Below, piece after piece: positions 23,742 through 32,827 of a DNA stretch of 64,000 nucleotides. Positions within the stretch are counted from its first letter, which is position 1; the number at the start of each line of letters is the position of its first letter. The DNA is from Chromohalobacter sarecensis (GTDB lineage: Bacteria > Pseudomonadota > Gammaproteobacteria > Pseudomonadales > Halomonadaceae): NCBI RefSeq assembly GCF_023061135.1, contig NZ_JAKGAN010000002.1, positions 62,001 through 126,000 on the forward strand. The letters are read 5' to 3'. A program made the position numbers and the translations under genes. Under the pieces are notes generated by a model. That model was given only the letters and a program-made list of their open reading frames with translations, was not told the DNA's origin and searched no databases.

Positions 23742-26700
23742 CCAACCTTGCCTGACTCGTCCCATTACCCAACGGTTCGATCTGGATCTGCACCGGGATG
23801 CGTTCGTGCATTTCCTGTACATGCGAGATCACGCCGACGCGGCGGCCCAGCGCTTGTAGGCCGTCCAGGGCGTCCATGGCGAGCGCCAGGGATTGCGGGT
23901 CGAGGCTGCCGAAGCCTTCGTCGATGAACAGCGATTCGATGACGAGTTCGCCGGAGGCCATTGAAGCGAGCCCCAGCGCCAGCGCCAGCGAGACGAGAAA
24001 GGTTTCGCCGCCGGAGAGCGAATGCACCGAGCGGCGTTCGTCGCCCATGTCGCGGTCCTCCACCAGCAGGCCCAGCTCGCTGCCGCCGCGAATCAGCGTG
24101 TAACGGCGACTCAGTCCCGTCAGATGCGCGTTGGCGTGTTCCAGCAGTTGCTCAAGGTTGTAGGCCTGCGCGATGCGCCGAAAGACCTTGCCGTCGGCGG
24201 AGCCGATCAGCTCGTTGATGCGACCCCAGCGTCGGTACTCGGTGCGCGCGGCATCGAGCTCGGCTTGCCCCTCGCGCTGGCGCTGACGCTTGCGGTCATC
24301 GTCGCGCAGGGCGTGCAGGGCGTCATCACGGTGTGTCTGGGCGGCATCGTGACGGGGCGCCAGGGCATCACGCTCGGTGTCCAGCGCCTCTCGTCGCTGG
24401 TCGATCCGGGCGTCGACCGCCTCGCTCAAGAGGGCGTCTGCGTTGGCGTCGTGCTCGGTCAAGGCCTGGTCGCGGCGATGCGTGATCAGGGCCTGGCGGC
24501 GTTCGGCGAGGGCGGCGGCGGTCTGCTGGCGAGCCTGTTCGGCCTGAGTTAATTCCCGTTCCCGAGATTCGGCGTCGTCGTCGCTTTCGGCGAGTAGCCG
24601 CTGCAGGGTGGCGTCGTCCAGCTCGGGATGCGCTTGGCGCCAGGCCTCCAGCTCACGGTTGAGGGTGTCGATTTCCTGCTTGAGCCGGGCGAGTTGCTCG
24701 GCCTCATAGTGCGACTGCTGGGCGAGCCGCTGGGCTTCCCGCTCACTATCATGGCATTGGGCAAGCGCCGTATCCCGTGCTTGGCGCGCGCTGGCCTGGC
24801 GCGTATCGAGGTACTGCTGCCAGGCATCCGGCGAGGCATGCTCGCCAAGCAGGGCCTTGAGCCGGGCGGCAATATCGTCGCGCTCCCGGCGTAGCGGAGG
24901 CAGGCGCGCATCGAGTTCTTCAAGTTCCTTGTCGAGGCTGATGCGCTGAGCGTCGAGTTGCGCCAGTGTCAGCTCGCTCTGGCGCAATGCCTCGTCGAGC
25001 GGTGCCAGCTCGGCCTCGGCGCGGGCAAGGGCTTGAAGCGTCTCTGCGTGTTGCGCGCGCTGGGCGTCGCTTGTCTGGCGTTGCTCGGTCAGCCAGGCGT
25101 CGCGTCGGTCGTGATCGAGGGTAGACAGCTCGGCGTATAGCGGATGCTCGTCGAGTACCTGGTACGCCTCCTGGCGGCGCTTGTCGGCATCCGCAGCGTC
25201 CTGGCGTTGCTGCGTGAGCGAGGCGTCAAGCGCGCGGTACTGGCCCAGCAGTTCGTCGCGCTGTTGCTGGGCGTGGTCGCGCTGCTGCTGGGCGTCCATC
25301 AACTGGCGGTCTTCTTCCGCTTGCTGGGCGGCAAGCTGGGCGGCTTCGGGCGTCTGTGGCGGCTGGTGGCGCCAGGGGTGCTCGAGACCGCCGCACACCG
25401 GGCAGGGCTGGCCTTCCTCGAGGGCCTCGCGCAGCTGCGTGACACTCTCGCTGCGCACCGCACGGCCGCGTTCGACGAATTCCAGCACGCTGCGATAGTG
25501 GCGCTCATGCTCATCGAGGCGCTGGCGCGCGGCCTGGCCTTGGGTGATCAACGCCTCGAGTTGCTTGGCGTCCTGCGTCAGGCGCTCATTGAGTGTGCGC
25601 TGGGTGTGGTCGGCACGCCGGGCGCTTTGCCAGCGACTTTGCAGCTCGCCGAGTGCCAGGTGACGCTGGGCGGCGTGATCATGCGCGCGCTGAACGGCCT
25701 GACGGGCGTCTTCCACACGGCCATGTTCGCCCATCAACTGGTGCAGGGTGGCCTGCCAGTCATCGCGCTGCCGGCGTTGGCGTTGCTGCGTCTCGTGGAC
25801 CTCCTGGTGGCGCGTGGTCAGTGCTTGCGCGTCGCGGCGATGCGCGGCGTGCGTTTTGTCGAGATCGGCCAACTGATGCTCGCGGGTCGCCAGTTGCTGT
25901 GCCTGCTCGCGGGCCTGGTGCAGTTGAGGCTCGGCTTTGCGGCGTGCCGCGTCGGCGTCTTGAAGGGCCTGTTCGGCCGTGGCATGTGTCTGTCTAGCTT
26001 GCTGCTGTGTGGTCTCGGCCTGCGCCAGGGCCTCACGCGTGTCTGCATGAGTCGTCTCGAGACGTGTGATCTCGCCGGGCAGTTCGGCCTGGCGTGTCAG
26101 ACGGTGACGTTGAGGTGCGATCAGGCGTTGCCAGTCACGGTCGGCGCGGGCCGGGGCCAGTGTCTGCCAATGCGCCTCGGCAACGCGGTGCTCGCGCTGC
26201 CCCTGGGTATGAGCGTCACGCAGTTTGGCGTCCGTGGCGTGCCACTGTGCCTGTGTCTCCAGGCGCTTGGCATGGCGCTGCACGGTATCGAGTTCGGCTT
26301 GGGCGGTCTCGGCGGTCTTTTCGAGCGCAGCGCGAGCCTCGGCCTCGGCGGGCAGGTCGTCGGCGAGCTTGGCGTTCAGCGTATCGACGGCTTTCTTGGC
26401 CTGACTGGCGCGGCGATAGGCGGCGACCGAGATCTCGGAGTACTCGGCGGTGCCGGTGAGGCGCTCGAGCAGGTCGCTGCGCTCGTTGTCATCGGCCTTG
26501 AGAAAGGCGGCGAACTCGCTCTGGGCCAGCAGCACGGCGCGGGTGAATTGTTCGAAGCTGAGGCCCAGGCGCTCGGGCAGCAGGCGGTCGAACTCGCGTT
26601 TCTGCGTGGTCAGCAGGCGGTCGTCGTCCAGATCGGTGAGCGACTGCTCGATCTTCTGCAATTTGCCGTCGGCCTTCTCGCGGGCACGACGCACGGCCCA

Positions 26701-27036
26701 GCGAGCGCGATAGCGGCGGCCGTCGCGACCCAGGAAGTCGACCTCGGCATGGCCGCTGGCGGTGCCTCGGCGAAGTAGAGTTCGCGGGTCGGCGGTATTG
26801 AGCGTGGCGTCTCCCACGTCAGGCAGCGGGGCGTTCTGGCCGGGGGCCTGGCGCAACCGGGGCGTGCTGCCGTAGAGCGCCAGGCACAAGGCGTCGAGCA
26901 AGGTGCTCTTGCCGGCGCCGGTGGGGCCGGTGATGGCGAACAGGCCGGCTTCGGCGAGCGGCGCGGCGGTGAAGTCGAGTTCCAGCGGGCCGGGGATCGA
27001 GGCCAGGTTGGCCAGGCGCAGGGCGAGGATCTTCAT
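23731..27036 (-). CDS. sbcC: SbcC, ATPase subunit of the SbcCD exonuclease
   Basis: This 1101-residue SMC-like protein has Walker A GPTGAGKST near residue 40, long Gln/Ala/Glu-rich coiled coils, a zinc hook CPVC at about residue 544, and the C-terminal signature LSGGETFLVSLALALGLA plus Walker B LFIDEGFGSLD. With SbcD it cuts DNA hairpins and processes double-strand ends. Its start codon overlaps the sbcD stop by 4 bases (27033-27036). Large open frames on the opposite strand are shadows of the biased coiled-coil codons. The gene end carries the 17-base repeats. Confidence 0.96.
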   Translation of the reverse strand: MKILALRLANLASIPGPLELDFTAAPLAEAGLFAITGPTGAGKSTLLDALCLALYGSTPRLRQAPGQNAPLPDVGDATLNTADPRTLLRRGTASGHAEVDFLGRDGRRYRARWAVRRAREKADGKLQKIEQSLTDLDDDRLLTTQKREFDRLLPERLGLSFEQFTRAVLLAQSEFAAFLKADDNERSDLLERLTGTAEYSEISVAAYRRASQAKKAVDTLNAKLADDLPAEAEARAALEKTAETAQAELDTVQRHAKRLETQAQWHATDAKLRDAHTQGQREHRVAEAHWQTLAPARADRDWQRLIAPQRHRLTRQAELPGEITRLETTHADTREALAQAETTQQQARQTHATAEQALQDADAARRKAEPQLHQAREQAQQLATREHQLADLDKTHAAHRRDAQALTTRHQEVHETQQRQRRQRDDWQATLHQLMGEHGRVEDARQAVQRAHDHAAQRHLALGELQSRWQSARRADHTQRTLNERLTQDAKQLEALITQGQAARQRLDEHERHYRSVLEFVERGRAVRSESVTQLREALEEGQPCPVCGGLEHPWRHQPPQTPEAAQLAAQQAEEDRQLMDAQQQRDHAQQQRDELLGQYRALDASLTQQRQDAADADKRRQEAYQVLDEHPLYAELSTLDHDRRDAWLTEQRQTSDAQRAQHAETLQALARAEAELAPLDEALRQSELTLAQLDAQRISLDKELEELDARLPPLRRERDDIAARLKALLGEHASPDAWQQYLDTRQASARQARDTALAQCHDSEREAQRLAQQSHYEAEQLARLKQEIDTLNRELEAWRQAHPELDDATLQRLLAESDDDAESRERELTQAEQARQQTAAALAERRQALITHRRDQALTEHDANADALLSEAVDARIDQRREALDTERDALAPRHDAAQTHRDDALHALRDDDRKRQRQREGQAELDAARTEYRRWGRINELIGSADGKVFRRIAQAYNLEQLLEHANAHLTGLSRRYTLIRGGSELGLLVEDRDMGDERRSVHSLSGGETFLVSLALALGLASMASGELVIESLFIDEGFGSLDPQSLALAMDALDGLQALGRRVGVISHVQEMHERIPVQIQIEPLGNGTSQARLVST

Positions 27037-28322
27037 GTCGGTGTCTCCTCGTCGTCGAGTACGTCCTGATGTAGCCGGTCGAAGTCGGCGAGCACGTCGT
27101 CGGCGGGGGGCTCGCCCCAGCGCGCTTGCCAGGTGCGCTCGAACAGCTTGCGCGGGCCGAGCGCCGCCAGGTCGATGCGGGCGGGCGCGTCCTCGGCGGC
27201 GACTCGCGGCAAGCGACGCTCCAGGCGCAGCAGACGCAGTGTCTTGCCGTCGAGCGCTGCATCCACCCGGGCGCGCAGATCGGGCATCGGGGCGTCGAGT
27301 TCGACGCGTACCTCGAGCCAGGGCCAGCGTTCTCTAGGGAGATTCCGTCCCTGGTCTGTCGATAGCTCGGGCGTATCCGCCAGGGCGTCCAGCTCGGCGA
27401 GCACGTCGTCGAGTGGTGCCGGGCCGAGGCGGTGCATGGCCACCGGACGCGGGACTGCCAAGCTCTCGACATCGCGCAAGGCGTCGCCGTCGAGCGTGAC
27501 TTCGACGACCTGATGGGGATAGGCCACCTCGCTGAAGTCCAGCGGCAACGGACTACCGCTGTAACGGATGCGCGCCTCGCCGACCTGCTGAGCGCGATGC
27601 AGGTGGCCTAGCGCGACATAGGCGATGTCGGCGGGGAATAGCGTGGCCGGGATCGATTCCTCGCCGCCGATGACGATGGGCCGCTCGCTGGCCTCGGAGA
27701 CGGCGGCGCCGTGCAGATGGGCGTGGCTCATGGCGATCAGCGCCTGGCCGGGGACGCGCCGTTCGCGCGCCGCGTCGATGAGCTGCTGGTGAACGCGCGT
27801 GATGCCCGCGACATAGCTATTGGTATTGGGCGAGGCGTCGTTGGTCTCGTTGCCACTCAGCGCGGTATTGCCGGTGACCTCGGCGGGCCGCAGGAAGGGC
27901 AGCGCCAGGCACCAGGCGCGAACCTCGTCGTCGGCATCGGGCAGCGGTACCAGCAGGCGCTCGGCGTCGAGTCGTCCATCGTCGAGCCAGCTCACACGGC
28001 CCAGGGCGTGGGTGTTGAGGCGCTGCATCAGTGGCGCGGGCAACTCGATACGGTTGCCGCTGTCGTGGTTGCCGGCGATCATGACGATATTCAGTTGCGG
28101 CAAACGTTGATGCGCCGCGACGATGAAGTCGTAGAGCATCTCCTGGGCGCGCAGCGAGGGATTGACGACATCGAAGATATCGCCTGCGATGAGCAAGGCG
28201 TCCGGGTGGCGCGTTTCGAGGGCCGCCAACAGCCAGTCGAGAAACGCGCGTTGCTCGGCATGACGCTCCTGGCCATGGAAAGTCTGGCCGAGATGCCAGT
28301 CCGCTGTGTGGATGAGTTTCAC
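27033..28322 (-). CDS. sbcD: SbcD, nuclease subunit of the SbcCD exonuclease
   Basis: This 429-residue Mre11-family nuclease has all phosphoesterase motifs: DWHLG (8-12), GDIFD, GNHDS and SHAHLHG/GHLHRA. The C-terminal part is the capping domain that contacts SbcC. It is the first gene of an sbcD-sbcC operon with a 4-base overlap. The ATG follows AAAGGAG. Divergent endonuclease V gives a small DNA-repair neighbourhood. Confidence 0.95.
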   Translation of the reverse strand: MKLIHTADWHLGQTFHGQERHAEQRAFLDWLLAALETRHPDALLIAGDIFDVVNPSLRAQEMLYDFIVAAHQRLPQLNIVMIAGNHDSGNRIELPAPLMQRLNTHALGRVSWLDDGRLDAERLLVPLPDADDEVRAWCLALPFLRPAEVTGNTALSGNETNDASPNTNSYVAGITRVHQQLIDAARERRVPGQALIAMSHAHLHGAAVSEASERPIVIGGEESIPATLFPADIAYVALGHLHRAQQVGEARIRYSGSPLPLDFSEVAYPHQVVEVTLDGDALRDVESLAVPRPVAMHRLGPAPLDDVLAELDALADTPELSTDQGRNLPRERWPWLEVRVELDAPMPDLRARVDAALDGKTLRLLRLERRLPRVAAEDAPARIDLAALGPRKLFERTWQARWGEPPADDVLADFDRLHQDVLDDEETPT

Positions 28323-28416
28323 GCAGATCTCCTTTACTGGAGTGCCAGTCTACCGGTTGCGGGAGGACGGCCCAATGGGGCCGGTAACAAGGAAGAAGGA
28401 ATGCCAAGGAGGCCAT

Positions 28417-29163
28417 ATGACGAATCAACAAGCGTTGCATGAGTGGACGCTGACGCCGGAGGAGGCTGTGGTATTGCAGCGTCGTCTGGCGCCGCGCGTG
28501 GTCAGGCAGGGCAAGCCGGATACGGTGACCTGCATCGCGGGCGTGGATATCGGCTTCGAAGACGGCGGCGAGACGACGCGGGCGGCGGTTGTGATGCTCG
28601 AATGGCCGTCGCTGACGCTGCAGGAGTCGGTGGTGCATCGTGAGCCGACACGCATGCCGTATATCCCGGGGCTGTTGTCGTTTCGCGAGATTCCCGCCGC
28701 CCTGGCCGCTTTTGCGCGGCTGGCGTCGCGCCCCGATCTGGTAATGGTCGATGGCCAGGGCATCGCGCATCCACGGCGTCTCGGCGTGGCTTCGCACCTG
28801 GGCCTATGGCTCGATCTGCCGACGCTCGGCGTGGCGAAGAAGGTGCTTTGCGGTCGTCACGGCGATGTGCCGGCCACGCGCGGTGAATGGACGCCGCTCA
28901 CCGACCGTCGCCGCGCCGAGGATCCCGCTGACGTCGAAACCGATGCCGAGGGACGCGTGGTCATCGGCGCGATGTTGCGCTCGCGTGAGAACGTCAAGCC
29001 GGTGATCGTCTCACCGGGACACCGGCTGGACTTGGCCACAGCGCTGGAGTGGACGAACGCTTGCCTGGGCAAGACCAAGTTGCCCGAGCCGACACGGCTG
29101 GCGGATCGGCTGGCGTCGCGGCGGGGCCGCCGCTTCGTCGAGCCCAATGGTTCTTTGTTATAA
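28417..29163 (+). CDS. nfi: Endonuclease V (deoxyinosine 3'-endonuclease)
   Basis: This 248-residue enzyme cuts DNA (or RNA) near deaminated adenine. Family motifs are present: IAGVDIGF with the first catalytic aspartate near residue 44, YIPGLLSFREIP, VMVDGQGIAHPRRLGVASHLG with the second catalytic aspartate, and VAKKVLCG. The ATG at 28417 sits behind a perfect AAGGAGG site, so the longer frame from 28306, which overlaps sbcD, is not the start. It is divergent to sbcD. Confidence 0.94.
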   Translation: MTNQQALHEWTLTPEEAVVLQRRLAPRVVRQGKPDTVTCIAGVDIGFEDGGETTRAAVVMLEWPSLTLQESVVHREPTRMPYIPGLLSFREIPAALAAFARLASRPDLVMVDGQGIAHPRRLGVASHLGLWLDLPTLGVAKKVLCGRHGDVPATRGEWTPLTDRRRAEDPADVETDAEGRVVIGAMLRSRENVKPVIVSPGHRLDLATALEWTNACLGKTKLPEPTRLADRLASRRGRRFVEPNGSLL

Positions 29164-29216
29164 CTGTCTGGATTACCCGTAAGCGGAATTCGCCTGGCCC
29201 CCGCCTCATACTCTGC

Positions 29217-29948
29217 TTACATGATCAGTAGCCAGCTGCCGTAGGCCATCAGGACCAGGCCGAGCATGTCGGACAGGCGTTTCCAGGGGGCGATGACCTT
29301 TTCCAAGAGGATGATCAGGGTGAGCAGGGCCATCCAGGCCAGGCTCATTATTCCACCGACGAACATCAATGCCATCAGTGCCCAGCAGGAGCCCGCACAG
29401 TAGAGACCGAGCCGCAGGCCAGCGGTTAGGGCGCGGTGCCGTTTGGTGGGTAAGCCTTCGGCGAGCATGCCGAGTGGACTACGGCAGCGCCGTAGGCAGG
29501 CTTGCTTCCATGGCGTCCACTGGAAGACGCCTGCGGTCATCAGCAACAATCCGGCGAGCAGGTTGCCGCTCAGGGCCTGGGAGGGCGTCAACAGTCCCTG
29601 TGTATGAAGCCCCCACTGCGCGGTCGTTGCCAGAGCCGAATAGCCTGCCCAGGCGAGCAGATAACCTAGCGTAAACAGGTAGGGCAGCGTCTCGCCCTTG
29701 CTTTCTCGTGGCCGAGATGCGGCAAACATCAAAATGCCCGGTGCTGCACCGGGCAGCATCATCCCGATCATCATCACCATCCACATGGCGAAGGTGGCCC
29801 AGGGGTGGAAGATCATGGCGATATCCATGGCCGGCATTCTCCCGGTCATGTGGATCAGGTGCCACCAGCTGAAGGCGATCGCCAGGGCCAAGCATGCCAG
29901 GAGCAGGGCGCGACCGTGACGGAGCGTCTGCAGGGAGATGACTTGCAT
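29217..29948 (-). CDS. DUF2182 family integral membrane protein
   Basis: This 243-residue protein has six or seven hydrophobic segments and the DUF2182 core WATFAMWMVMMIGMMLPGA, rich in Met, followed by a conserved FTLGYLLAWAGYS. The family is described as predicted metal-binding membrane proteins; the Met cluster would suit a soft metal, but this is untested. It lies 21 bases downstream of the DUF1326 gene on the same strand, and the two families often occur together, so they probably work as a unit. Confidence 0.83.
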   Translation of the reverse strand: MQVISLQTLRHGRALLLACLALAIAFSWWHLIHMTGRMPAMDIAMIFHPWATFAMWMVMMIGMMLPGAAPGILMFAASRPRESKGETLPYLFTLGYLLAWAGYSALATTAQWGLHTQGLLTPSQALSGNLLAGLLLMTAGVFQWTPWKQACLRRCRSPLGMLAEGLPTKRHRALTAGLRLGLYCAGSCWALMALMFVGGIMSLAWMALLTLIILLEKVIAPWKRLSDMLGLVLMAYGSWLLIM

Positions 29949-29969
29949 CTCGAGCGCCTCCCGGCGACA

Positions 29970-30575
29970 TTACGCCGCCTGGTACTGGAACGGAGAATAG
30001 AAGGCGGTACGCCCGCTGAAGCTCCAGTCCAGGCCGTGGCCGGAGTGCGAAACGTACTCCGATTGCGCCACCGTGCCGGTGTTGCCTGGTGCCACTGCGA
30101 GAGGATGGCCGCTGATGGCGACTTCCTCGCCATTCTGTCCTGCGATGGCGTTCAGCGAGGCGTTGGCGATTTCGCCGACCTCGAGTTGGTGGTGTCGACC
30201 CTTGATGTCATAGCGCATCGGCACCGATTCGACTCCCAGGATTTCGCCGATAAATTCGGCCAAGGTGGCCGGGTGTCCTCCGACGGCTCCGCCGAATATC
30301 TGCGCCAAGGCATCGTGCTGTTGCTGGCTGGCGCTGGCGTCGATATAGACCATCACTCTCCAGTCGCCGGCGGTCATGTTTTCCGGGCTGTGCAGAGCCA
30401 TGGCCAGATTCAGTCCATCGAGGGGGAGGCCGTCCATGTTGCCTTGATCGATGTGCCATGCCACCAGGGCATTACAACTGCCTTCCGTGGGATCTGCACC
30501 GAACAGGCAAGGACATGCCCCCTTGCAGGTGCAGGCCTCGAAGTAAGTGCCCTTGACCCGCCATTGTGTACTCAT
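29970..30575 (-). CDS. DUF1326 family protein with N-terminal cysteine cluster
   Basis: This 201-residue soluble protein begins with YFEACTCKGACPCLFG: four closely spaced cysteines near residues 15-23 that look like a metal or redox centre, plus a later Cys in EGSCNALV. The rest is a beta-rich domain with no known reaction. It is the first gene of a two-gene operon with the DUF2182 membrane protein. The function of the pair is unknown; metal handling is a guess from the Cys and Met clusters. Confidence 0.83.
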   Translation of the reverse strand: MSTQWRVKGTYFEACTCKGACPCLFGADPTEGSCNALVAWHIDQGNMDGLPLDGLNLAMALHSPENMTAGDWRVMVYIDASASQQQHDALAQIFGGAVGGHPATLAEFIGEILGVESVPMRYDIKGRHHQLEVGEIANASLNAIAGQNGEEVAISGHPLAVAPGNTGTVAQSEYVSHSGHGLDWSFSGRTAFYSPFQYQAA

Positions 30576-30801
30576 GATCGTGCTCCTGTTTATCTATTGG
30601 GGAGACATCACGGAAGGCAGTACTCTTCTCATCAAGAATAGCGCCTGGGCGGTCGGCGTTCCCGAAGAAATCGATGAAAATTTCATGTGGATTGAGGTTT
30701 GCGGCGGTGTGGTGCCAAGGGTTGAAGGCTTCGCCACGTCGGTGCCCCGGATGGGCCGACAGGCAAGGGCTAGCGGACTTCGACGATTATCTGCATATGC
30801 T

Positions 30802-32277
30802 TCATGCCAACGCCAGCCACGTTTCGCTGAGCCACCGGCTGGCGCGTTCGATCTCGGCCTCGGTTGCGCCGGCATAGCCGAGCACCAGCCCCGGCCGACT
30901 GGGCGCTTGCAGGTAAAAGCTGGAAAGCGGCGATAGCCGCAGGCCTGCCTGCTTGCCCCGGTGGACGAGTTCGCGCTCCAGTGCATGGCTTTGCAGATAC
31001 GCGACCAGATGCATCCCTGCGTGACCGGATGAGAGTTCGAGTCCATGGGAAACCGCGGGCGCCAGCGCCTGACGAAGCGTGGCCTGACGGTGTCGGTAGC
31101 ACTTGCGCATGCGCGCTACATGTCGCGAGAAATGGCCTTCGCCGATGAAGTCGGCCAGCGCTGCCTGAGCGACATATTGCCCTTCTCGGTGCAGGCGGGC
31201 GTTGATGCGTTGGAAGTTCGCCACCAGCGACGGAGGCAGCACCAGATAGCCCAGCCGAAGCCCCGGATAGAGGACCTTGCTGAAGGTGCCGACATAGATC
31301 ACCGGGGCGTTATCCATCAGCCCCTGAAGCGAGGCGATTGGCGCGCTGGTATAGCGGAATTCGCTGTCGTAGTCGTCTTCGATGATCCAGGCACCATGCC
31401 GCTGGGCGAGCGCCAGCAGTGCTGTGCGGCGCGACAGTGGCAGGGTCGTGCCACTGGGGTACTGGTGCGATGGCGTCACGTAGATCAGCTTGGGTGGTGG
31501 CGTCTCGGCGGGCAATGACGCGACGTTCAAGCCGTCACTGTCTACTGGCACCGGCTGTAATGTCAGCCCTGCCGAAGCGAAGCAGGCCTGCGCGCCGCCA
31601 TAGCCGGGCTCCTCCATCCAGACGCTATCCCCGACGTCGGCGAGCAGTCGTGCGACCAGCTCGAAGCCCTGCTGCGCACCCTGGGTGATCAGGATCTGTT
31701 CCGGGTGGCAGCGCACCGAGCGCGAGAGGCGCAGATAATCGCACAGCGCCTCGCGTAGCGCGTTGACGCCACCTGCATTCTGGTAATCGAACCACTCCAC
31801 AGGAGCGCGCTGCTGGTGGCGTCTAAGCAAGCGTTGCCAGCGCTCGCGGGGAAAACGATCCAGCGCCGGTACACCGGGCTCGAAGGCGGTATGACGCTCG
31901 CTCGAGGGCGCCGTGAATTCGAGGAGGCGTTCGCCGCGTTGCGAGAGCGCCACATTGGTTAGAGATGGTATCTTGAGATCTTGCTGTGTTCCCCACTGCC
32001 AATCGGCAACGAAAACCCCGGCCCCGGGGCGCGATACCAGAAAACCCTCGGCGATGAGACGGTCGGTCGCGCCCAGTACGGTGTTGCGCCCTATGCCTAA
32101 GCTGGATGCCAGTTGTCGGGACGAGGGCAGGGCGCTCCCATGGGGCAATTGACCCTGCTGGATGCCACTGCGGAGGGCATCATAAAGACGCTGGCTCAGC
32201 GTGCGGTCGTCCGGCTCGGCGAGTTGAAGATTCAACGCTTCCTGAATCCAGAGCCGGTGGGCGTTCGGATCGGTCAC
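30802..32277 (-). CDS. MocR/PdxR-type regulator (GntR winged helix plus aminotransferase domain)
   Basis: This 491-residue protein joins a GntR winged helix (about 20-80: SSRQLASSLGIGRNTVLGATDRL) to a class-I aminotransferase domain with the PLP lysine in GTFSKVLYPGLRLGY and DDYDSEFRY ahead of it. Members use PLP or an amino compound as effector and usually control a divergent gene. I place the start at GTG 32277, behind GAGGAA; a TTG at 32298 is possible but has no ribosome site. Three ATTGG repeats lie just upstream, and a GNAT acetyltransferase gene is divergent. Confidence 0.88.
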   Translation of the reverse strand: MTDPNAHRLWIQEALNLQLAEPDDRTLSQRLYDALRSGIQQGQLPHGSALPSSRQLASSLGIGRNTVLGATDRLIAEGFLVSRPGAGVFVADWQWGTQQDLKIPSLTNVALSQRGERLLEFTAPSSERHTAFEPGVPALDRFPRERWQRLLRRHQQRAPVEWFDYQNAGGVNALREALCDYLRLSRSVRCHPEQILITQGAQQGFELVARLLADVGDSVWMEEPGYGGAQACFASAGLTLQPVPVDSDGLNVASLPAETPPPKLIYVTPSHQYPSGTTLPLSRRTALLALAQRHGAWIIEDDYDSEFRYTSAPIASLQGLMDNAPVIYVGTFSKVLYPGLRLGYLVLPPSLVANFQRINARLHREGQYVAQAALADFIGEGHFSRHVARMRKCYRHRQATLRQALAPAVSHGLELSSGHAGMHLVAYLQSHALERELVHRGKQAGLRLSPLSSFYLQAPSRPGLVLGYAGATEAEIERASRWLSETWLALA

Positions 32278-32290
32278 TGGTTCCTCGCAT

Positions 32291-32314
32291 ATTGGCAATA
32301 TTGGTTCTTATTGG
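32291..32314. promoter_or_regulatory. Three ATTGG direct repeats in the MocR-GNAT intergenic region
   Basis: ATTGG occurs at 32291-32295, 32300-32304 and 32310-32314, spaced 9 and 10 bases. MocR-type regulators are known to bind spaced direct repeats, so these are candidate operator units for the divergent pair. Confidence 0.5.
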
Positions 32315-32369
32315 GGGACCATTATGGCGACAGACTAGTGCTTCGTCATATACGAAAGCGAGTCTTGCC

Positions 32370-32816
32370 ATGATCACGATTTGCCCTGCCCGCGGCGATC
32401 ATCTCGATGACCTGGTACCCCTGGTCGACGGCTATCGCCAGTTCTATCGCCAGCCCAGCGACCCCGACGGCGCCCGGCGCTTCATGCGCGAGCGCTTCGC
32501 AAAGGGCGATGCGTATGTATTGCTGGCGGTCGGTGAGGACGGCCGTGCCGTTGGTTTCGCGCAACTCTTTCCGGTGCCTTCGACGACCAGCCTGGCGTCG
32601 CGCTGGATACTCAACGATTTGTTCGTCTTGCCCGGCGCACGCCGACAGGGAGCTGGGAGCGCCTTGCTGGAAGCGGCACGCGAGTTGGCGCGCTCTCACG
32701 GTGTTCCGCAACTGATGCTGCGCACCCAGGTCGACAACGAGACTGCCAAGGCGCGTTACCGAGCACTCGGCTGGCGGCGCGACGAGGACTTCGATACTTA
32801 CTTGCTAACGGTGTGA
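32370..32816 (+). CDS. GNAT family N-acetyltransferase
   Basis: This 148-residue protein has the GNAT fold with the acetyl-CoA loop LPGARRQGAGSALLEAA (motif A, about residues 91-107) and an NETAKARYRALGW C-terminal motif. Substrate is unknown; it may be the target gene of the divergent MocR regulator. The ATG at 32370 has only a weak ribosome site. The next acetyltransferase gene follows within 12 bases, so both and the PaiB-like gene probably form an operon. Confidence 0.85.
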   Translation: MITICPARGDHLDDLVPLVDGYRQFYRQPSDPDGARRFMRERFAKGDAYVLLAVGEDGRAVGFAQLFPVPSTTSLASRWILNDLFVLPGARRQGAGSALLEAARELARSHGVPQLMLRTQVDNETAKARYRALGWRRDEDFDTYLLTV

Positions 32817-32827
32817 GGAAAACCCCC

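Noticed and set aside
25144-26778. 544-codon open frame on the plus strand
   Set aside because: It lies wholly opposite sbcC, has a repetitive Leu/Gly/Arg composition and no ribosome site or family match; it is a by-product of the biased codons of the SbcC coiled coil.
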